Assembly (NCBI GenBank): GCA_017555875.1
Contig: JAFZFN010000032.1
Location: 50,343 to 114,342 of the forward strand
From: Bacteroidaceae bacterium
GTDB lineage: Bacteria > Bacteroidota > Bacteroidia > Bacteroidales > Bacteroidaceae
Direction: 5' to 3'
DNA: 64,000 nt
Shown here: positions 23,374-32,761 of the stretch, in pieces
Layout: the number at the start of each line of letters is the position of its first letter
Position numbering within the stretch: the first letter of the stretch is position 1
Made by a program: the position numbers and the translations under genes
Notes under the pieces: generated by a model
What the model saw: the letters and a program-made list of their open reading frames with translations, nothing else
The model's database searches: none
Told to the model about the DNA's origin: nothing

Positions 23374-24462
23374 ATGAACAACATACAGAACATCTATTGC
23401 GTCATCATGGCAGGCGGCATAGGTAGCCGCTTCTGGCCACAGAGCAGAGTGAAGCAGCCCAAGCAGTTTGTCGACTTCTTCGGCATGGGCAAGACCCTGC
23501 TGCAGCAGACCTATGAGCGCTTTGCCCGCTTCATACCCAAGGAAAACATCATCGTGTCGACCCACTCGGAGTACTCCGACCTCGTGCGCCAACAGCTGCC
23601 CGAGCTACCCCTGGAGCAGATCCTGCACGAGCCTGCACACAAGGGCACGGCACCGAGCATGGCCTTCGCGGCCTACCACATCCGCACGCTCAACCCCGAG
23701 GCCAACATCGTGATGGCCCCATCGGACCAGGTGATCATCAATGAGGAGCAGTTTGCCAAGGACATGCTCAGCGCCCTGGACTATGTGGCCCAGCATGACC
23801 GCCTGCTCACCGTGGGCATACGCCCCACACACCCCGAGACACGCTACGGATACATACAGATGAGCCACGAGACGGAGGAGGGATTCAGCAAGGTGAAGAC
23901 CTTCACCGAGAAGCCCGAGCTGGAGTTTGCACGCGTGTTCGTGGAGAGCGGCGAATTCTTCTGGAACACGGGCCTCTTCGTGTGGAACGTCAGCACCATC
24001 ATATCGACCATGATGCAGATGCTGCCCGAGATGACGGCACGCCTCGACACCATCTTCACCCAAGAGCCCGACCGCGACAAGCGACGCGCAGCGCTCTATG
24101 AGTGCTATGAGTCGTTCCCCAACATCTCGGTGGACTATGCCGTGATCGAGCGCGCCTCGAACATCTACATGCAGGTGGGATCGTTCGGCTGGGCCGACAT
24201 GGGCCGCTGGGACGACGTGTACCGCTACTCAAGCAAGGATGCCGACGGCAACGTGACACACAGCGGCAAGGTGGAGTACTATAACAGCCGCAACAACCTC
24301 GTGTCGGCAGCCAAGGACAAGGTGGTCATCCTGCAGGACCTCGAGGGATACCTCATCAACGACACCGAGGACGTGCTGGTCATCTGCAAGAAGGACGAGG
24401 ACGACGACTTCAAGAAGTTCCGCACGGGCGTGATGCTCAAGCATGGGGAGAGGTATATGTAG
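23374..24462 (+). CDS. manC: Mannose-1-phosphate guanylyltransferase
   Basis: The protein has 362 residues, the usual size for the nucleotidyltransferase-only form. The signature GGIGSRFWPQSR (residues about 14-25) binds GTP, and KQFVDFFG follows. FVEKP-type motif appears as TFTEKP, and FFWNTGLFVWN is typical of the family. The enzyme makes GDP-mannose from mannose-1-phosphate and GTP in the cytoplasm, feeding GDP-fucose and mannose-containing surface glycans. There is no fused C-terminal isomerase domain. It stands alone between a regulator and greA, not within a visible capsule cluster. Confidence 0.93.
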   Translation: MNNIQNIYCVIMAGGIGSRFWPQSRVKQPKQFVDFFGMGKTLLQQTYERFARFIPKENIIVSTHSEYSDLVRQQLPELPLEQILHEPAHKGTAPSMAFAAYHIRTLNPEANIVMAPSDQVIINEEQFAKDMLSALDYVAQHDRLLTVGIRPTHPETRYGYIQMSHETEEGFSKVKTFTEKPELEFARVFVESGEFFWNTGLFVWNVSTIISTMMQMLPEMTARLDTIFTQEPDRDKRRAALYECYESFPNISVDYAVIERASNIYMQVGSFGWADMGRWDDVYRYSSKDADGNVTHSGKVEYYNSRNNLVSAAKDKVVILQDLEGYLINDTEDVLVICKKDEDDDFKKFRTGVMLKHGERYM

Positions 24463-24619
24463 TTAATTAGGAGTTGGGAATTAGGAATTAGGAATTGGGA
24501 GAGCTCGGAGAACTCAGAGTCCTCAGAGAGCTCGGAGAGCTCGGAGCTCAGAGTGCTCTGATATCTGCCATCACGTAACTTTTTTCGCTTTTTAGCTCGT
24601 TTATTCAAAAAAGATTCTT
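24463..24619. repeat. Repeat-rich gap between manC and the greA leader
   Basis: It contains TTAGGAATTAGGAATT copies (24468-24500) followed by GAGCTCGGAGA-type tandem repeats (24501-24555) that can fold on themselves. No reading frame of note was seen. These are low-complexity intergenic repeats. Confidence 0.6.
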
Positions 24620-24627
24620 ACCTTTGC
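24620..24627 (+). promoter_or_regulatory. -7 box upstream of the greA leader
   Basis: TACCTTTG matches TAnnTTTG. Transcripts from here would run through the hairpin at 24653-24686 before reaching greA at 24766. The -33 element is not clear. Confidence 0.5.
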
Positions 24628-24652
24628 AGTCACATAGATGGACTCAGAGGGT

Positions 24653-24686
24653 TCCGACATGAAAGAGTGTCGGGATTCTTTTTTGT
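24653..24686 (+). terminator. Terminator-like hairpin in the greA leader
   Basis: TTCCGACA (24653-24660) pairs with TGTCGGGA (24669-24676) around an 8-base loop and is followed by TTCTTTTTTG. It lies about 25 bases after the expected transcription start and 80 bases before greA, so it reads as a leader attenuator rather than an end of a gene. Confidence 0.65.
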
Positions 24687-24765
24687 TTGGCACAAACGAA
24701 AAGGGGGCGTCTAGTGTTATGTGATGATAAATAACAATAAATAAAATAAATAAAGGAATAAGACT

Positions 24766-25233
24766 ATGGCTTATATGTCACAAGAAGGCTACGACCAACT
24801 GTTAGCCGAACTCAAGAGATTGGAGAGCGTAGAGCGCCCCGAGATTTCACGCCAGATCGCCGAAGCACGCGACAAGGGCGACCTGTCTGAGAACGCCGAA
24901 TATGATGCCGCCAAGGAGGCACAGGGCATGCTGGAGATGAAGATCAACCAGCTGAAGCTGACCATCAGCGAAGCACGCATCATCGACACCAGCAAGCTCA
25001 AGACCGACACCGTGCAGGTACTCACCAAGGTGGAGCTCAAGAACGTGAAGACAGGCATGAAGATGTGCTACGCCATCGTGCCCGAGAGCGAGGCTAACCT
25101 CAAGGCTGGCAAGATCTCGGTGAACACACCCATCGCACAGGGACTCCTCGGCAAGAAGCCCGGCGACGTGGCCGACATCAAGACACCCGGCGGCATGATC
25201 AGCCTCGAGGTGCTCAGCATCAGCATTGCATAA
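24766..25233 (+). CDS. greA: Transcription elongation factor GreA
   Basis: The protein has 155 residues, the normal length. The N-terminal coiled coil carries the conserved tip GDLSENAEYDAAKE with the acidic residues that stimulate RNA polymerase to cut backtracked RNA. The C-terminal FKBP-like domain includes TPIAQGLLGKKPGD. It acts in the secondary channel of RNA polymerase. The start MAYMSQEGYD fits the family. A possible attenuator lies in its leader. Confidence 0.96.
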   Translation: MAYMSQEGYDQLLAELKRLESVERPEISRQIAEARDKGDLSENAEYDAAKEAQGMLEMKINQLKLTISEARIIDTSKLKTDTVQVLTKVELKNVKTGMKMCYAIVPESEANLKAGKISVNTPIAQGLLGKKPGDVADIKTPGGMISLEVLSISIA

Positions 25234-25390
25234 TTGGCAGGAGACAAAAGGAGTTAAAGGGAGATAAAGGGAGATAGAGGCCGATAGTTTGTGGGCGACA
25301 TGCCCTTAGCCATTATCTCAAGGCCGACACGACCATCTCCTCACACACCTTCTGATCACCCATGATATTAACCCCAAACAAGAATAAGTT

Positions 25391-25783
25391 ATGGCAAGCA
25401 TATTCAGCAGAATCGTGGCAGGCGAGATCCCCTGCTACAAGGTGGCCGAGGACGACAACTACTTTGCCTTCCTCGACATCAGCCCCATGGTGAAGGGACA
25501 CACACTCGTGATCCCCAAGCGTGAGGTGGACTATATCTTCGACCTCGAGGATGACGAGCTGGCAGGCCTGCACCTCTTCTCCAAGAAGGTAGCCAAGGCT
25601 CTGAAGGCAGCCTTCCCCTGCCAGCGCATCGGCATGGCCGTGCTGGGCATGGAGGTGCCCCACACCCACATCCACCTCATCCCCCTGCAGAAGGAGAGTG
25701 ACATGCTGTTCAGCAACCCCAAGCTCTCGTTCACGCCCGAGGAGATGGCCGAGATAGCCGCCAAGATACGCGAACAGATGTAA
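25391..25783 (+). CDS. HIT family nucleotide hydrolase/transferase
   Basis: The protein has 130 residues. The histidine triad HTHIHLIP lies at residues 91-98, with His 91, 93 and 95. The N-terminal IFSRIVAGEIPCYKVAEDD is typical of the Hint/HinT branch, which hydrolyses adenosine phosphoramidates and acyl-AMP. It is 21 bases upstream of lplA on the same strand. Lipoate ligase works through lipoyl-AMP, so clearing stray adenylates is a plausible but unproven link. The gap before it (25234-25390) holds short GGGAGATAAA repeats only. Confidence 0.93.
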   Translation: MASIFSRIVAGEIPCYKVAEDDNYFAFLDISPMVKGHTLVIPKREVDYIFDLEDDELAGLHLFSKKVAKALKAAFPCQRIGMAVLGMEVPHTHIHLIPLQKESDMLFSNPKLSFTPEEMAEIAAKIREQM

Positions 25784-25804
25784 CATCACCCACACATACT
25801 AGGC

Positions 25805-26791
25805 ATGCGATACCTCCGCAACCTCAGCACCGACGTCTACTACAACATGGCGTTTGATGAGTATGCCTTGGAGCAACTGCCGCTCGATGAGCCACTCTTC
25901 TACCTGTGGCAAAATCGTGCGGCAGTTATCATTGGCCTCAACCAGAACATCCATGCCGAGGTGGACCTCGACTATGCCAGCGAGCACGACATCGCAGTGG
26001 CACGCCGCATCACGGGAGGCGGAGCCGTGTATCACGACCTGGGCAACCTCAACTACACCATCGTGGGGCGCAGCGCCGACATCGAGCGCGACTACCCCGA
26101 GTATGCCCGACACATGCTGAGGGCACTGCAGGCCCTGGGCCTCCAGGCCGAGCTGTCGGGACGCAATGACATCCTCGTGGAGGGGCGCAAGGTGTCGGGC
26201 TATGCCAAGCGCGTCTACAAGGACCGCCTCATGGTGCATGGCACACTGATGTATGACGTAGACCTCGAGAAGCTCACCCGTGTGCTCACGCCACCCACCG
26301 AGAAGCTGGCCGCCAAGGGCATCGCCTCGGTGAGAAGCCGCGTGACCAACCTACGCACTCACCTACCCCAGTATGCCGACATCCATGCCTTTGCGCACGC
26401 CCTCGAGGAGCACCTCTCGTGCCAATACCGCGACGCGGAGTACCTGCTCACCGAGACACAGCTCGCCGAGATAGGCACCATCGCCAAGGATAAGTTTGCC
26501 TCCACAGACTGGCTCTATGGCCGCTCGCCCAGCAGCACCATAGCCCACGCCAAGAGGCTACCCTGCGGCAATGTGTCCATACACCTGGACATCAAGCGGG
26601 GATGCATAGCACAGTGCGCCATCACGGGCGACTTCCTCGGCAACAGACCCATCGCGACCATCGAGAGCCTGCTGCAGGGATGCCTCTATGAGCGCACAGC
26701 ACTGCAAGAGCGACTCGGCAGCGTGGAGATGCAGGAGTATCTCGACCATACAGACGTGGAGGCCTTCATCGGTCTATTGTTGAACCCATAA
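25805..26791 (+). CDS. lplA: Lipoate-protein ligase A
   Basis: The protein has 328 residues, matching the two-domain form. RRITGGGAVYHD (residues about 61-72) is the lipoate/ATP-binding signature, and the catalytic Lys is in GRKVSGYAKR. The C-terminal accessory domain (about 230-328) is present. The enzyme activates free lipoate as lipoyl-AMP and attaches it to the E2 and GcvH proteins in the cytoplasm. It lies between the HIT gene and a CPBP protease gene with gaps of 21 and 12 bases, so the three are likely one transcript. Confidence 0.95.
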   Translation: MRYLRNLSTDVYYNMAFDEYALEQLPLDEPLFYLWQNRAAVIIGLNQNIHAEVDLDYASEHDIAVARRITGGGAVYHDLGNLNYTIVGRSADIERDYPEYARHMLRALQALGLQAELSGRNDILVEGRKVSGYAKRVYKDRLMVHGTLMYDVDLEKLTRVLTPPTEKLAAKGIASVRSRVTNLRTHLPQYADIHAFAHALEEHLSCQYRDAEYLLTETQLAEIGTIAKDKFASTDWLYGRSPSSTIAHAKRLPCGNVSIHLDIKRGCIAQCAITGDFLGNRPIATIESLLQGCLYERTALQERLGSVEMQEYLDHTDVEAFIGLLLNP

Positions 26792-26803
26792 AGCAACGCT
26801 ATC

Positions 26804-27562
26804 ATGCTCACCATCATCAAGCTCATACTCTACTACTTTGCCTACCAGCTAGGATTCAGCGCCCTCTTCATGGGCCTCTCACACCTGGCCATACCGATGG
26901 ACATGGTCACCATGACCTCACTGGCCATGCTCGCCTCGACCCTGGTGATGGCATGGCACCTCATCCACTTCGGCTACATACGCCTCGCCCAAGACAGGTA
27001 CCGCGAGGTGACGCTCCCCGTGCTGGGCGTGTCGATAGTCTTCGTCTTCGCTGCGATGTATGTGATGAACCTCCTCATCGAGCAGGCCAACATCCCCAAT
27101 AACATGGAGGAGACCTTCATCGCCATGAGTGGCAACCCCCTCGGCATGATCTCACTCGCCCTGACAGGACCCCTGCTCGAGGAGCTGCTCTTCCGTGGAG
27201 CCATACAGGGATACCTGCAAGAGAAGACGCATCGCCCATGGGTGGCCATCGTCGCGGCATCGCTCATCTTCGGGGTGGTGCACATGAACCCCGCTCAGAT
27301 ACCCTTCGCCACACTCCTCGGCATGATTTTCGGGTGGCTCTACTACCGCACAGGCAGCATGCTCCCCGGCATCGTGGGCCACATACTCAACAACTCGCTG
27401 GCATGCATCAACATGGTGCTCTATGGCAATGCGACCATCGAGGAGCAGATGTCGACCCCTCTGGCGATGTGGGCATGGGCCACTGTGGCCATCCTTGCAG
27501 GAGGCGCAGCTGCCGTGTGGCTCAACAGACATATCGGACGTGAGGAGACGGGTGCTCGCTAA
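26804..27562 (+). CDS. CPBP family intramembrane metalloprotease
   Basis: The protein has 252 residues with about six to eight hydrophobic segments. The CPBP (Abi/CAAX) signatures are EELLFRG, then FGVVHMN, and GHILNNS, in the right order at residues about 126-200. The paired Glu and His residues form the membrane metalloprotease site. Bacterial members include immunity and signal-processing proteins; its substrate here is unknown. It follows lplA by 12 bases. Confidence 0.93.
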   Translation: MLTIIKLILYYFAYQLGFSALFMGLSHLAIPMDMVTMTSLAMLASTLVMAWHLIHFGYIRLAQDRYREVTLPVLGVSIVFVFAAMYVMNLLIEQANIPNNMEETFIAMSGNPLGMISLALTGPLLEELLFRGAIQGYLQEKTHRPWVAIVAASLIFGVVHMNPAQIPFATLLGMIFGWLYYRTGSMLPGIVGHILNNSLACINMVLYGNATIEEQMSTPLAMWAWATVAILAGGAAAVWLNRHIGREETGAR

Positions 27563-27580
27563 AAAAAACAGCCGAGTAAC

Positions 27581-27612
27581 TTTGTTTGTTTCGCCCGCTA
27601 TTCGTACCTTTG
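27581..27612 (+). promoter_or_regulatory. Promoter of the papain-fold protein gene
   Basis: TTTG (27581-27584) is followed by 20 bases and TACCTTTG (27605-27612). It falls just after the CPBP stop. Because transcription would begin near 27619, the in-frame ATG at 27617 is not the start. Confidence 0.75.
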
Positions 27613-27655
27613 AAACGTGAAAGTAACACAGACTACTAACCTTAGAATGAATATC

Positions 27656-30600
27656 ATGAAAAAGTCCCTTTCCATCGGTATTTTTGCAGCCCTGCTGGGT
27701 AGTGCCATGCCCCTCACCGCACAACAGACGTTCGAGGTGGACCGCACCAAGTATACCGACTACACAGAAACATTCAACCCCGACTGGTCGCTCATGACCC
27801 CGCAAGGCGAGGCTGGTGCACCTGCACGAGCCAACACACGGAGCCAGCGCCCCGACCACATACACAATGGCAAGACACGCCACTTCCCACCCGTATTCAA
27901 CCAGGATGGAGGATCGTGTGGATCGGCATCGCGCATCAGCTACATGTTTAGCTACGAGCTGGCTGCCTACCGCAACCTCGACGGCTCGGACCCCAACAAC
28001 TACTACCCCTCGCACTTCGTGTGGCTCCACACCAACTCGCCCAGCCAGGGCAAGGAGGACTTTGTGACCAAGGTGGGTGTGCCCTCGGCAGCTACCTATG
28101 GCGGACAGACCTACTCGGCACTCTTTGGCTACCAGGAGGAGTCAAACAATGACTTCGGATGGATGCAGGGCTATGACAAGTGGTACGAGGCCATGCACAA
28201 CCGCATGCTACAACCCTCGAACTTCCCCGTCAACGTGGGCACCGAGGAGGGACGCGAGGCGGTGAAGAACTGGTTGTGGAACCACAATGGCGACGACTCC
28301 TTCGCTGCGGGTGGCATCTGCGGCATCGGCGTAGCCTCGGGAGGTGACTGGCAGAACATCCCCAAGACGGAGAACAACCAGAAGATAGGTGTCGCTGGCA
28401 TGAAGTATGTGAAGAAGTGGGGCACCACGGTGGACCACGCACTCACCATCGTGGGCTACGACGACCGCATAGAGTTTGACCTCGATGGCGACGGCATCTA
28501 CGGCGAGCGCTCTGCCGACGAGCTGGGCGCATGGATCATCGTCAACTCATGGGGCGACGGATGGTGTAACGGCGGATTCATCTACTGCCCCTACGCCCAT
28601 GCCGTACCTGCCTTCAACAGCGATGGCACCGTGCCCAACAACTTCTGGGCGCCCGAGATATACCGCGTGCGCAAGGACTATCGCCCGCTGCGCACCATCA
28701 AGCTCGAGATGGACTACAGCCGCCGCAGCGAGATAGCCCTGAGCGCAGGCGTCAGCGCTGACCTCAACGCCACCGAGCCCGAGCAGACCATCCCCTTCGT
28801 GCACTTCACCTATGCCGGTGATGGCAACGGAGGCAACAGCAACCCCGCCCCCGAGGTGCCCATGCTGGGCCGATGGGCCGATGGCAGACTGCACACCGAG
28901 CCCATGGAGTTTGGCTACGACCTCACCGACCTCAGCGCAGGGTTCGACATGAGCCGCCCGCTCAAGTACTTCTTCATCGTCGACAGCCGCTCATGGGCAC
29001 AAGGCGAAGGCACCATCCACGGAGCCTCGATTATCGACTACCGCACGAGCGAACTGGGTGTGGAGACCCCCTTTGCCGTGGGAGAAGGCATAGAGATCAG
29101 GAACGCGGGCGAGAAGACCATCATCTCGGTCATCGTCCAGGGTAGCGGACATGGCAAGCCTCAGAATGTAGCGTTCAACGAGGGTAGCCTCAGCTGGCAA
29201 GCACCCCTCGCCAATGGCAATGAGGTGGAGAGCTACAACATCTACTTCAACGACGAGCACATAGCGACACTGCCTGCAAACACTTGCACCTACAGCCCCG
29301 AAGAGCCCACAGCGCTCGGCGAGTATGGAGTGAGCGCAGTGTATGCCGACGGCACCGAGTCGGAGCAGGCAGTGGCACGCGTACCCCTCGCTCCCGCCAC
29401 GGAGAACGTGGGTGTACACTACGACCACGCAGGATTCACCATCCCCAACGTGATGGCTACACGACACGAGAATGCCACCATCGAGTTCTGGATCAAGCCC
29501 AGCAGCCTCGACTACTGGAACCAAAGCGGTGGAGCAGGGCTCACCACCTTCTTCTTCTACGCCACAGGACATGGCCAGTATAGCGCAGGATGGAACAACT
29601 ACGACTACAACGACTATGCCAGCACCTACAATGCGCCCTTGCAGGTGGGCAAGTGGAGCCACATCGCCATCGTGGTGGCCAAGAACAAGATGACCATCTA
29701 CGTCGACGGGCTCCGTCTCGGCAGCTGCGAGTCAAGCAAGTATAGCGGACTGGGCGGCTTCGGCAACCTCGTGTTCGCTGCAGGCGACGGCATTGCCCCC
29801 AATGGAGCACAGCACGCCACCTACGACGAGGTGCGCATCTGGAGCGTAGCACGCACTCCCGACGAAATCAAGAAGGACATGTACACCCAATACACGGGTA
29901 GCACCCTGCCACAGGGACTGCTCACCTACCTCCGCGGCGACATCATCACCGACGCTGAGGGCCAGCAATGCCTCTATGACTACGCAGGCGGACACCATGC
30001 CACGCTGCAGGGTAACTACGAGTTTGTAGGAACCGACGAACTCAACCTACAAGCTACCACCGCAGAGCCATCCATCAGTATCGACACACCCACAGGGGCC
30101 ATCTATGCTGGCATCCCCACGACCTTCACGGCCACCTATAACAGTGCCGTTGACCACATCACGTGGACAGCTCCTGCGGCAGGTATCGAGGAGATGCACG
30201 TAGCGTCGCCCACGATGACCTTTGCCAAAGCAGGCACCCACACCGTGACAGCCACAGCCACCACTACTGACGGACGCAGCGCATCGGCTACGCTCAACAT
30301 CACCGTGGCCGAAGCCCCCGAGGTGGATGCCACCTTCACCACCACAGCCAGCGAGGTGCCCGCAGGAGCACGCGTAAGCTTCCATGCCGCTAACCCCATC
30401 GTAGGATACACCTACCAATGGAGCATGCCTGGAGCAACCATAGAACAGGCTACAGCTGCCAGCACATCGACCAGCTATCCCGCGCATGGCACCTACACCG
30501 TGACGCTCACCGCCTCAGCACCCAACGGCACCAGCCGCCAGCAGAGCCAGCGCATCACCGTCATCGAGGTGGCCCCCAAGGCGGTCTTCAGCCTCGCACC

Positions 30601-32224
30601 CTCCGTGGTGCTCAAGGGCGAGACCATCGTGCTCCGCGACGAGAGCCTCTACACTCCTCTATATAGAAAGTGGCATCTCTCTAACGAGAACATGAACTAC
30701 ATCGTCTATGCCGATGCAGATAGCATCACCATAGACCGCCCTGGTGTGTACGACGTGACCCTCGAAGTGAGCAACAATGCCGGTGCACACAAGACCAAGC
30801 GCGAGCGTGCCCTCGTCGTGGCCAATGCCGACAGCAAGAACGGACTACGCTTCTCGTCGGACGAGGCCATGATCACCGTCGCCGAGGTGCCCTTCACCCC
30901 TGCGCAGAACTCCTTCACCATCGACTGGTGGATGAATGCCGACTGGACCGACGACAACACCAACGCCATAGGCGACAGCGAGGAGACCATGCTGCTCAAG
31001 ACCATGAGCGGAGGACGCATGCAGCTCTTTGTGAGCGGATCGAGCGTAATCACCACCGACGGATTCATCATCCCCGGTGAGTGGCACCACTATGCCGTGA
31101 CCTTCGCCAAGAGCAACACCCGCTTCTACCGCGACGGCAAACTCTTCCAAGGCCCCCTCTCAGTGACCACCTCTACAGCCTCGGTGCGCGAGCTGCCCGA
31201 GCTGAAGCGCTTCCGCATAGGAGGTGCCGACGCCCCCTTCAGAGGCCGCATCGACGAGCTCCGCATATGGGGTAAGCGCATCCTCGAGGAGCAGTACCAG
31301 ACCTATGCCAACGAACCCATCAGCGACGTTACCAAGGCAGAGTCCACAGACCAGCTCGCGCTGTACTACGACTTCAACCAGAGTGGAGGAGCCGTGATTG
31401 ACGCCACCTCGAAGGGTCGTCATGGCGAGCGCACTGGCTTCGGCCCCGATGGCGATGCATGGGGCTTGTCGAGCGGAGTATTCAGCCTCGACTTTAGCGG
31501 AACAACCTCGACAGACATCACCGCAAAGCACCTCACCAACTATGCCAAGTCATTCAAGGACAATGGCAAGTGCATCAACCCCACCCTCGCGTCGCGCACC
31601 TTCGCCCTCACAGACTGGACTCTCGAGAACACCGTCACCGAGGGTAGCACCATCACGGGAGCTCACGTCGACCGCGGCAAGAGCAGCTGCTTCACCGTCA
31701 CCACGGGTTGGGACAACTTTGCCACATCGCTCGTCGACCACAAGGTGTTCCAGACCATCACCCTCCCCGCAGGATGCTACACCTTCATCGCTGAATATGG
31801 CACCTACGAAGGCCAATGTGGTGGGTCATACCTCGTGGCTGCAGCTGGTAACACCCTGCCCGACAGCGAGCAAATCGATGAAGCGCTAGGCTACACCGCC
31901 ATGAAGCCCAAGGGCACCGTGAGCAGCAACTCCATGACCTTCATCCTCGCCGAGGAGACCACCCTAAGCATCGGCCTTGTGGTCAACATGAGTGGCAACA
32001 GCTGCATGGCACTGCAGAAGTTCATCCTCAAGACCAGCCCCATGGCCACCATCGGCAGCACAGAGACCATACCTAGCGGCATAGCACCCATCACCACGAC
32101 ACCCGCAACACCGAAGGGCATCTACGACCTCATGGGCCGCCAGCTCCGCCGCAACAGCATGGACACCCACACCCTTGCCCCTGGCATCTACATCATCGAT
32201 GGCAGCAAGGTTGTGATTAAGTGA
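27656..32224 (+). CDS. Secreted papain-fold (C1-like) protein with LamG and PKD domains
   Basis: From ATG 27656 the protein has 1522 residues and begins with a signal peptide ending LTAQQ. A C1-like domain spans about residues 60-340. His 261 (DHALTIVGYDD) and Asn 297 (NSWGDGWCNGGF) of the papain site are clear. The nucleophile region reads NQDGGSCGSAS; aligned without gaps to papain's GSCGSCWAF, alanine 91 takes the catalytic Cys place and Cys 88 takes the disulfide Cys place. Then follow an FnIII-like domain (about 500-580), LamG (about 581-760), three PKD-like domains (about 805-1060), a second LamG (about 1061-1240), a beta-rich segment and the tail IYDLMGRQL...YIIDGSKVVIK, like a type IX sorting domain. 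It may be a surface protease or an inactive binding relative. The ATG at 27647 is an alternative start. Confidence 0.87.
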   Translation: MKKSLSIGIFAALLGSAMPLTAQQTFEVDRTKYTDYTETFNPDWSLMTPQGEAGAPARANTRSQRPDHIHNGKTRHFPPVFNQDGGSCGSASRISYMFSYELAAYRNLDGSDPNNYYPSHFVWLHTNSPSQGKEDFVTKVGVPSAATYGGQTYSALFGYQEESNNDFGWMQGYDKWYEAMHNRMLQPSNFPVNVGTEEGREAVKNWLWNHNGDDSFAAGGICGIGVASGGDWQNIPKTENNQKIGVAGMKYVKKWGTTVDHALTIVGYDDRIEFDLDGDGIYGERSADELGAWIIVNSWGDGWCNGGFIYCPYAHAVPAFNSDGTVPNNFWAPEIYRVRKDYRPLRTIKLEMDYSRRSEIALSAGVSADLNATEPEQTIPFVHFTYAGDGNGGNSNPAPEVPMLGRWADGRLHTEPMEFGYDLTDLSAGFDMSRPLKYFFIVDSRSWAQGEGTIHGASIIDYRTSELGVETPFAVGEGIEIRNAGEKTIISVIVQGSGHGKPQNVAFNEGSLSWQAPLANGNEVESYNIYFNDEHIATLPANTCTYSPEEPTALGEYGVSAVYADGTESEQAVARVPLAPATENVGVHYDHAGFTIPNVMATRHENATIEFWIKPSSLDYWNQSGGAGLTTFFFYATGHGQYSAGWNNYDYNDYASTYNAPLQVGKWSHIAIVVAKNKMTIYVDGLRLGSCESSKYSGLGGFGNLVFAAGDGIAPNGAQHATYDEVRIWSVARTPDEIKKDMYTQYTGSTLPQGLLTYLRGDIITDAEGQQCLYDYAGGHHATLQGNYEFVGTDELNLQATTAEPSISIDTPTGAIYAGIPTTFTATYNSAVDHITWTAPAAGIEEMHVASPTMTFAKAGTHTVTATATTTDGRSASATLNITVAEAPEVDATFTTTASEVPAGARVSFHAANPIVGYTYQWSMPGATIEQATAASTSTSYPAHGTYTVTLTASAPNGTSRQQSQRITVIEVAPKAVFSLAPSVVLKGETIVLRDESLYTPLYRKWHLSNENMNYIVYADADSITIDRPGVYDVTLEVSNNAGAHKTKRERALVVANADSKNGLRFSSDEAMITVAEVPFTPAQNSFTIDWWMNADWTDDNTNAIGDSEETMLLKTMSGGRMQLFVSGSSVITTDGFIIPGEWHHYAVTFAKSNTRFYRDGKLFQGPLSVTTSTASVRELPELKRFRIGGADAPFRGRIDELRIWGKRILEEQYQTYANEPISDVTKAESTDQLALYYDFNQSGGAVIDATSKGRHGERTGFGPDGDAWGLSSGVFSLDFSGTTSTDITAKHLTNYAKSFKDNGKCINPTLASRTFALTDWTLENTVTEGSTITGAHVDRGKSSCFTVTTGWDNFATSLVDHKVFQTITLPAGCYTFIAEYGTYEGQCGGSYLVAAAGNTLPDSEQIDEALGYTAMKPKGTVSSNSMTFILAEETTLSIGLVVNMSGNSCMALQKFILKTSPMATIGSTETIPSGIAPITTTPATPKGIYDLMGRQLRRNSMDTHTLAPGIYIIDGSKVVIK

Positions 32225-32259
32225 GAGCAGAAAATAAAGCTTGCTTTGATTACACAAAA

Positions 32260-32291
32260 TAGGAGAGCGCGTCCATGGACACACTCTCCTA
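32260..32291 (+). terminator. Terminator of the papain-fold protein gene
   Basis: TAGGAGAG (32260-32267) pairs with CTCTCCTA (32284-32291); an inner GTCCATGGAC palindrome extends the stem. TTTTTC follows. The remaining gap to 32456 shows no gene. Confidence 0.8.
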
Positions 32292-32456
32292 TTTTTCTTT
32301 ACACATGCAAGCGTCCTTTTACCATGAGCGACGAATGGCTGGCCCCTTCATCACCTAATCAGCCTAGAACTTTGCATTTGTAACTATGACAAAAATGGTC
32401 GCCATTTGCATAGACGCGACCAAAAGTGACCAAATTTGCGGTTTTGACAAAAAGAA

Positions 32457-32487
32457 AAACCCTCGTAGAGTAGTTCTACAAGGGTTT
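32457..32487 (-). terminator. Terminator of tRNA-Leu
   Basis: AAACCCTCGTAGA and TCTACAAGGGTTT form a long stem with a short loop (mostly paired, one mismatch). On the minus strand it is followed by TTTTTCTTTTT. It sits six bases past the tRNA 3' end. Confidence 0.85.
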
Positions 32488-32492
32488 CTGTG

Positions 32493-32574
32493 TACCCAGA
32501 CCCGGGGTCGAACCGGGATGGGTTGCCCCACTGGTGTTTGAGACCAGCGCGTCTACCGATTCCGCCATCTGGGC
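32493..32574 (-). tRNA. tRNA-Leu (anticodon CAA)
   Basis: On the minus strand GCCCAGA (5') pairs with TCTGGGT (3'). The anticodon stem CTGGT/ACCAG carries the loop CTCAAAC with anticodon CAA, reading codon TTG. The T arm has GGTTCGA, and there is a long variable arm typical of class II tRNAs. The 3' CCA is not encoded. Length is 82 bases. Confidence 0.95.
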
Positions 32575-32595
32575 GTCTTCTTTTAAAAGACGCTG

Positions 32596-32625
32596 CAAAG
32601 GTAGTGCTTTTTTCTGAACTTGCAA
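32596..32625 (-). promoter_or_regulatory. Promoter of tRNA-Leu
   Basis: On the minus strand TTG (32623-32625) is followed by 19 bases and TACCTTTG (32596-32603). A short hairpin, GCGTCTT...AAGACGC (32573-32593), covers the leader next to the mature 5' end and may assist processing. Confidence 0.75.
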
Positions 32626-32690
32626 GCGGGAAACGTTATTTTTTTATAAAAAACGCGCTTTATTGGGGATTTTATGACTCCGAACTCCGA

Positions 32691-32733
32691 TAAAAAGGAA
32701 GGAGACATGACCAAAATGGTCCATATCCCCTTC
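32691..32733 (-). terminator. Terminator of pyrH
   Basis: On the minus strand a stem of about 15 bp formed by 32698-32712 and 32718-32733 (with some mismatches) is followed by CTTTTTA. It lies about 30 bases after the pyrH stop. Confidence 0.7.
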
Positions 32734-32761
32734 TTTGCTTCTGGTAGATACTTCAGTGCCT

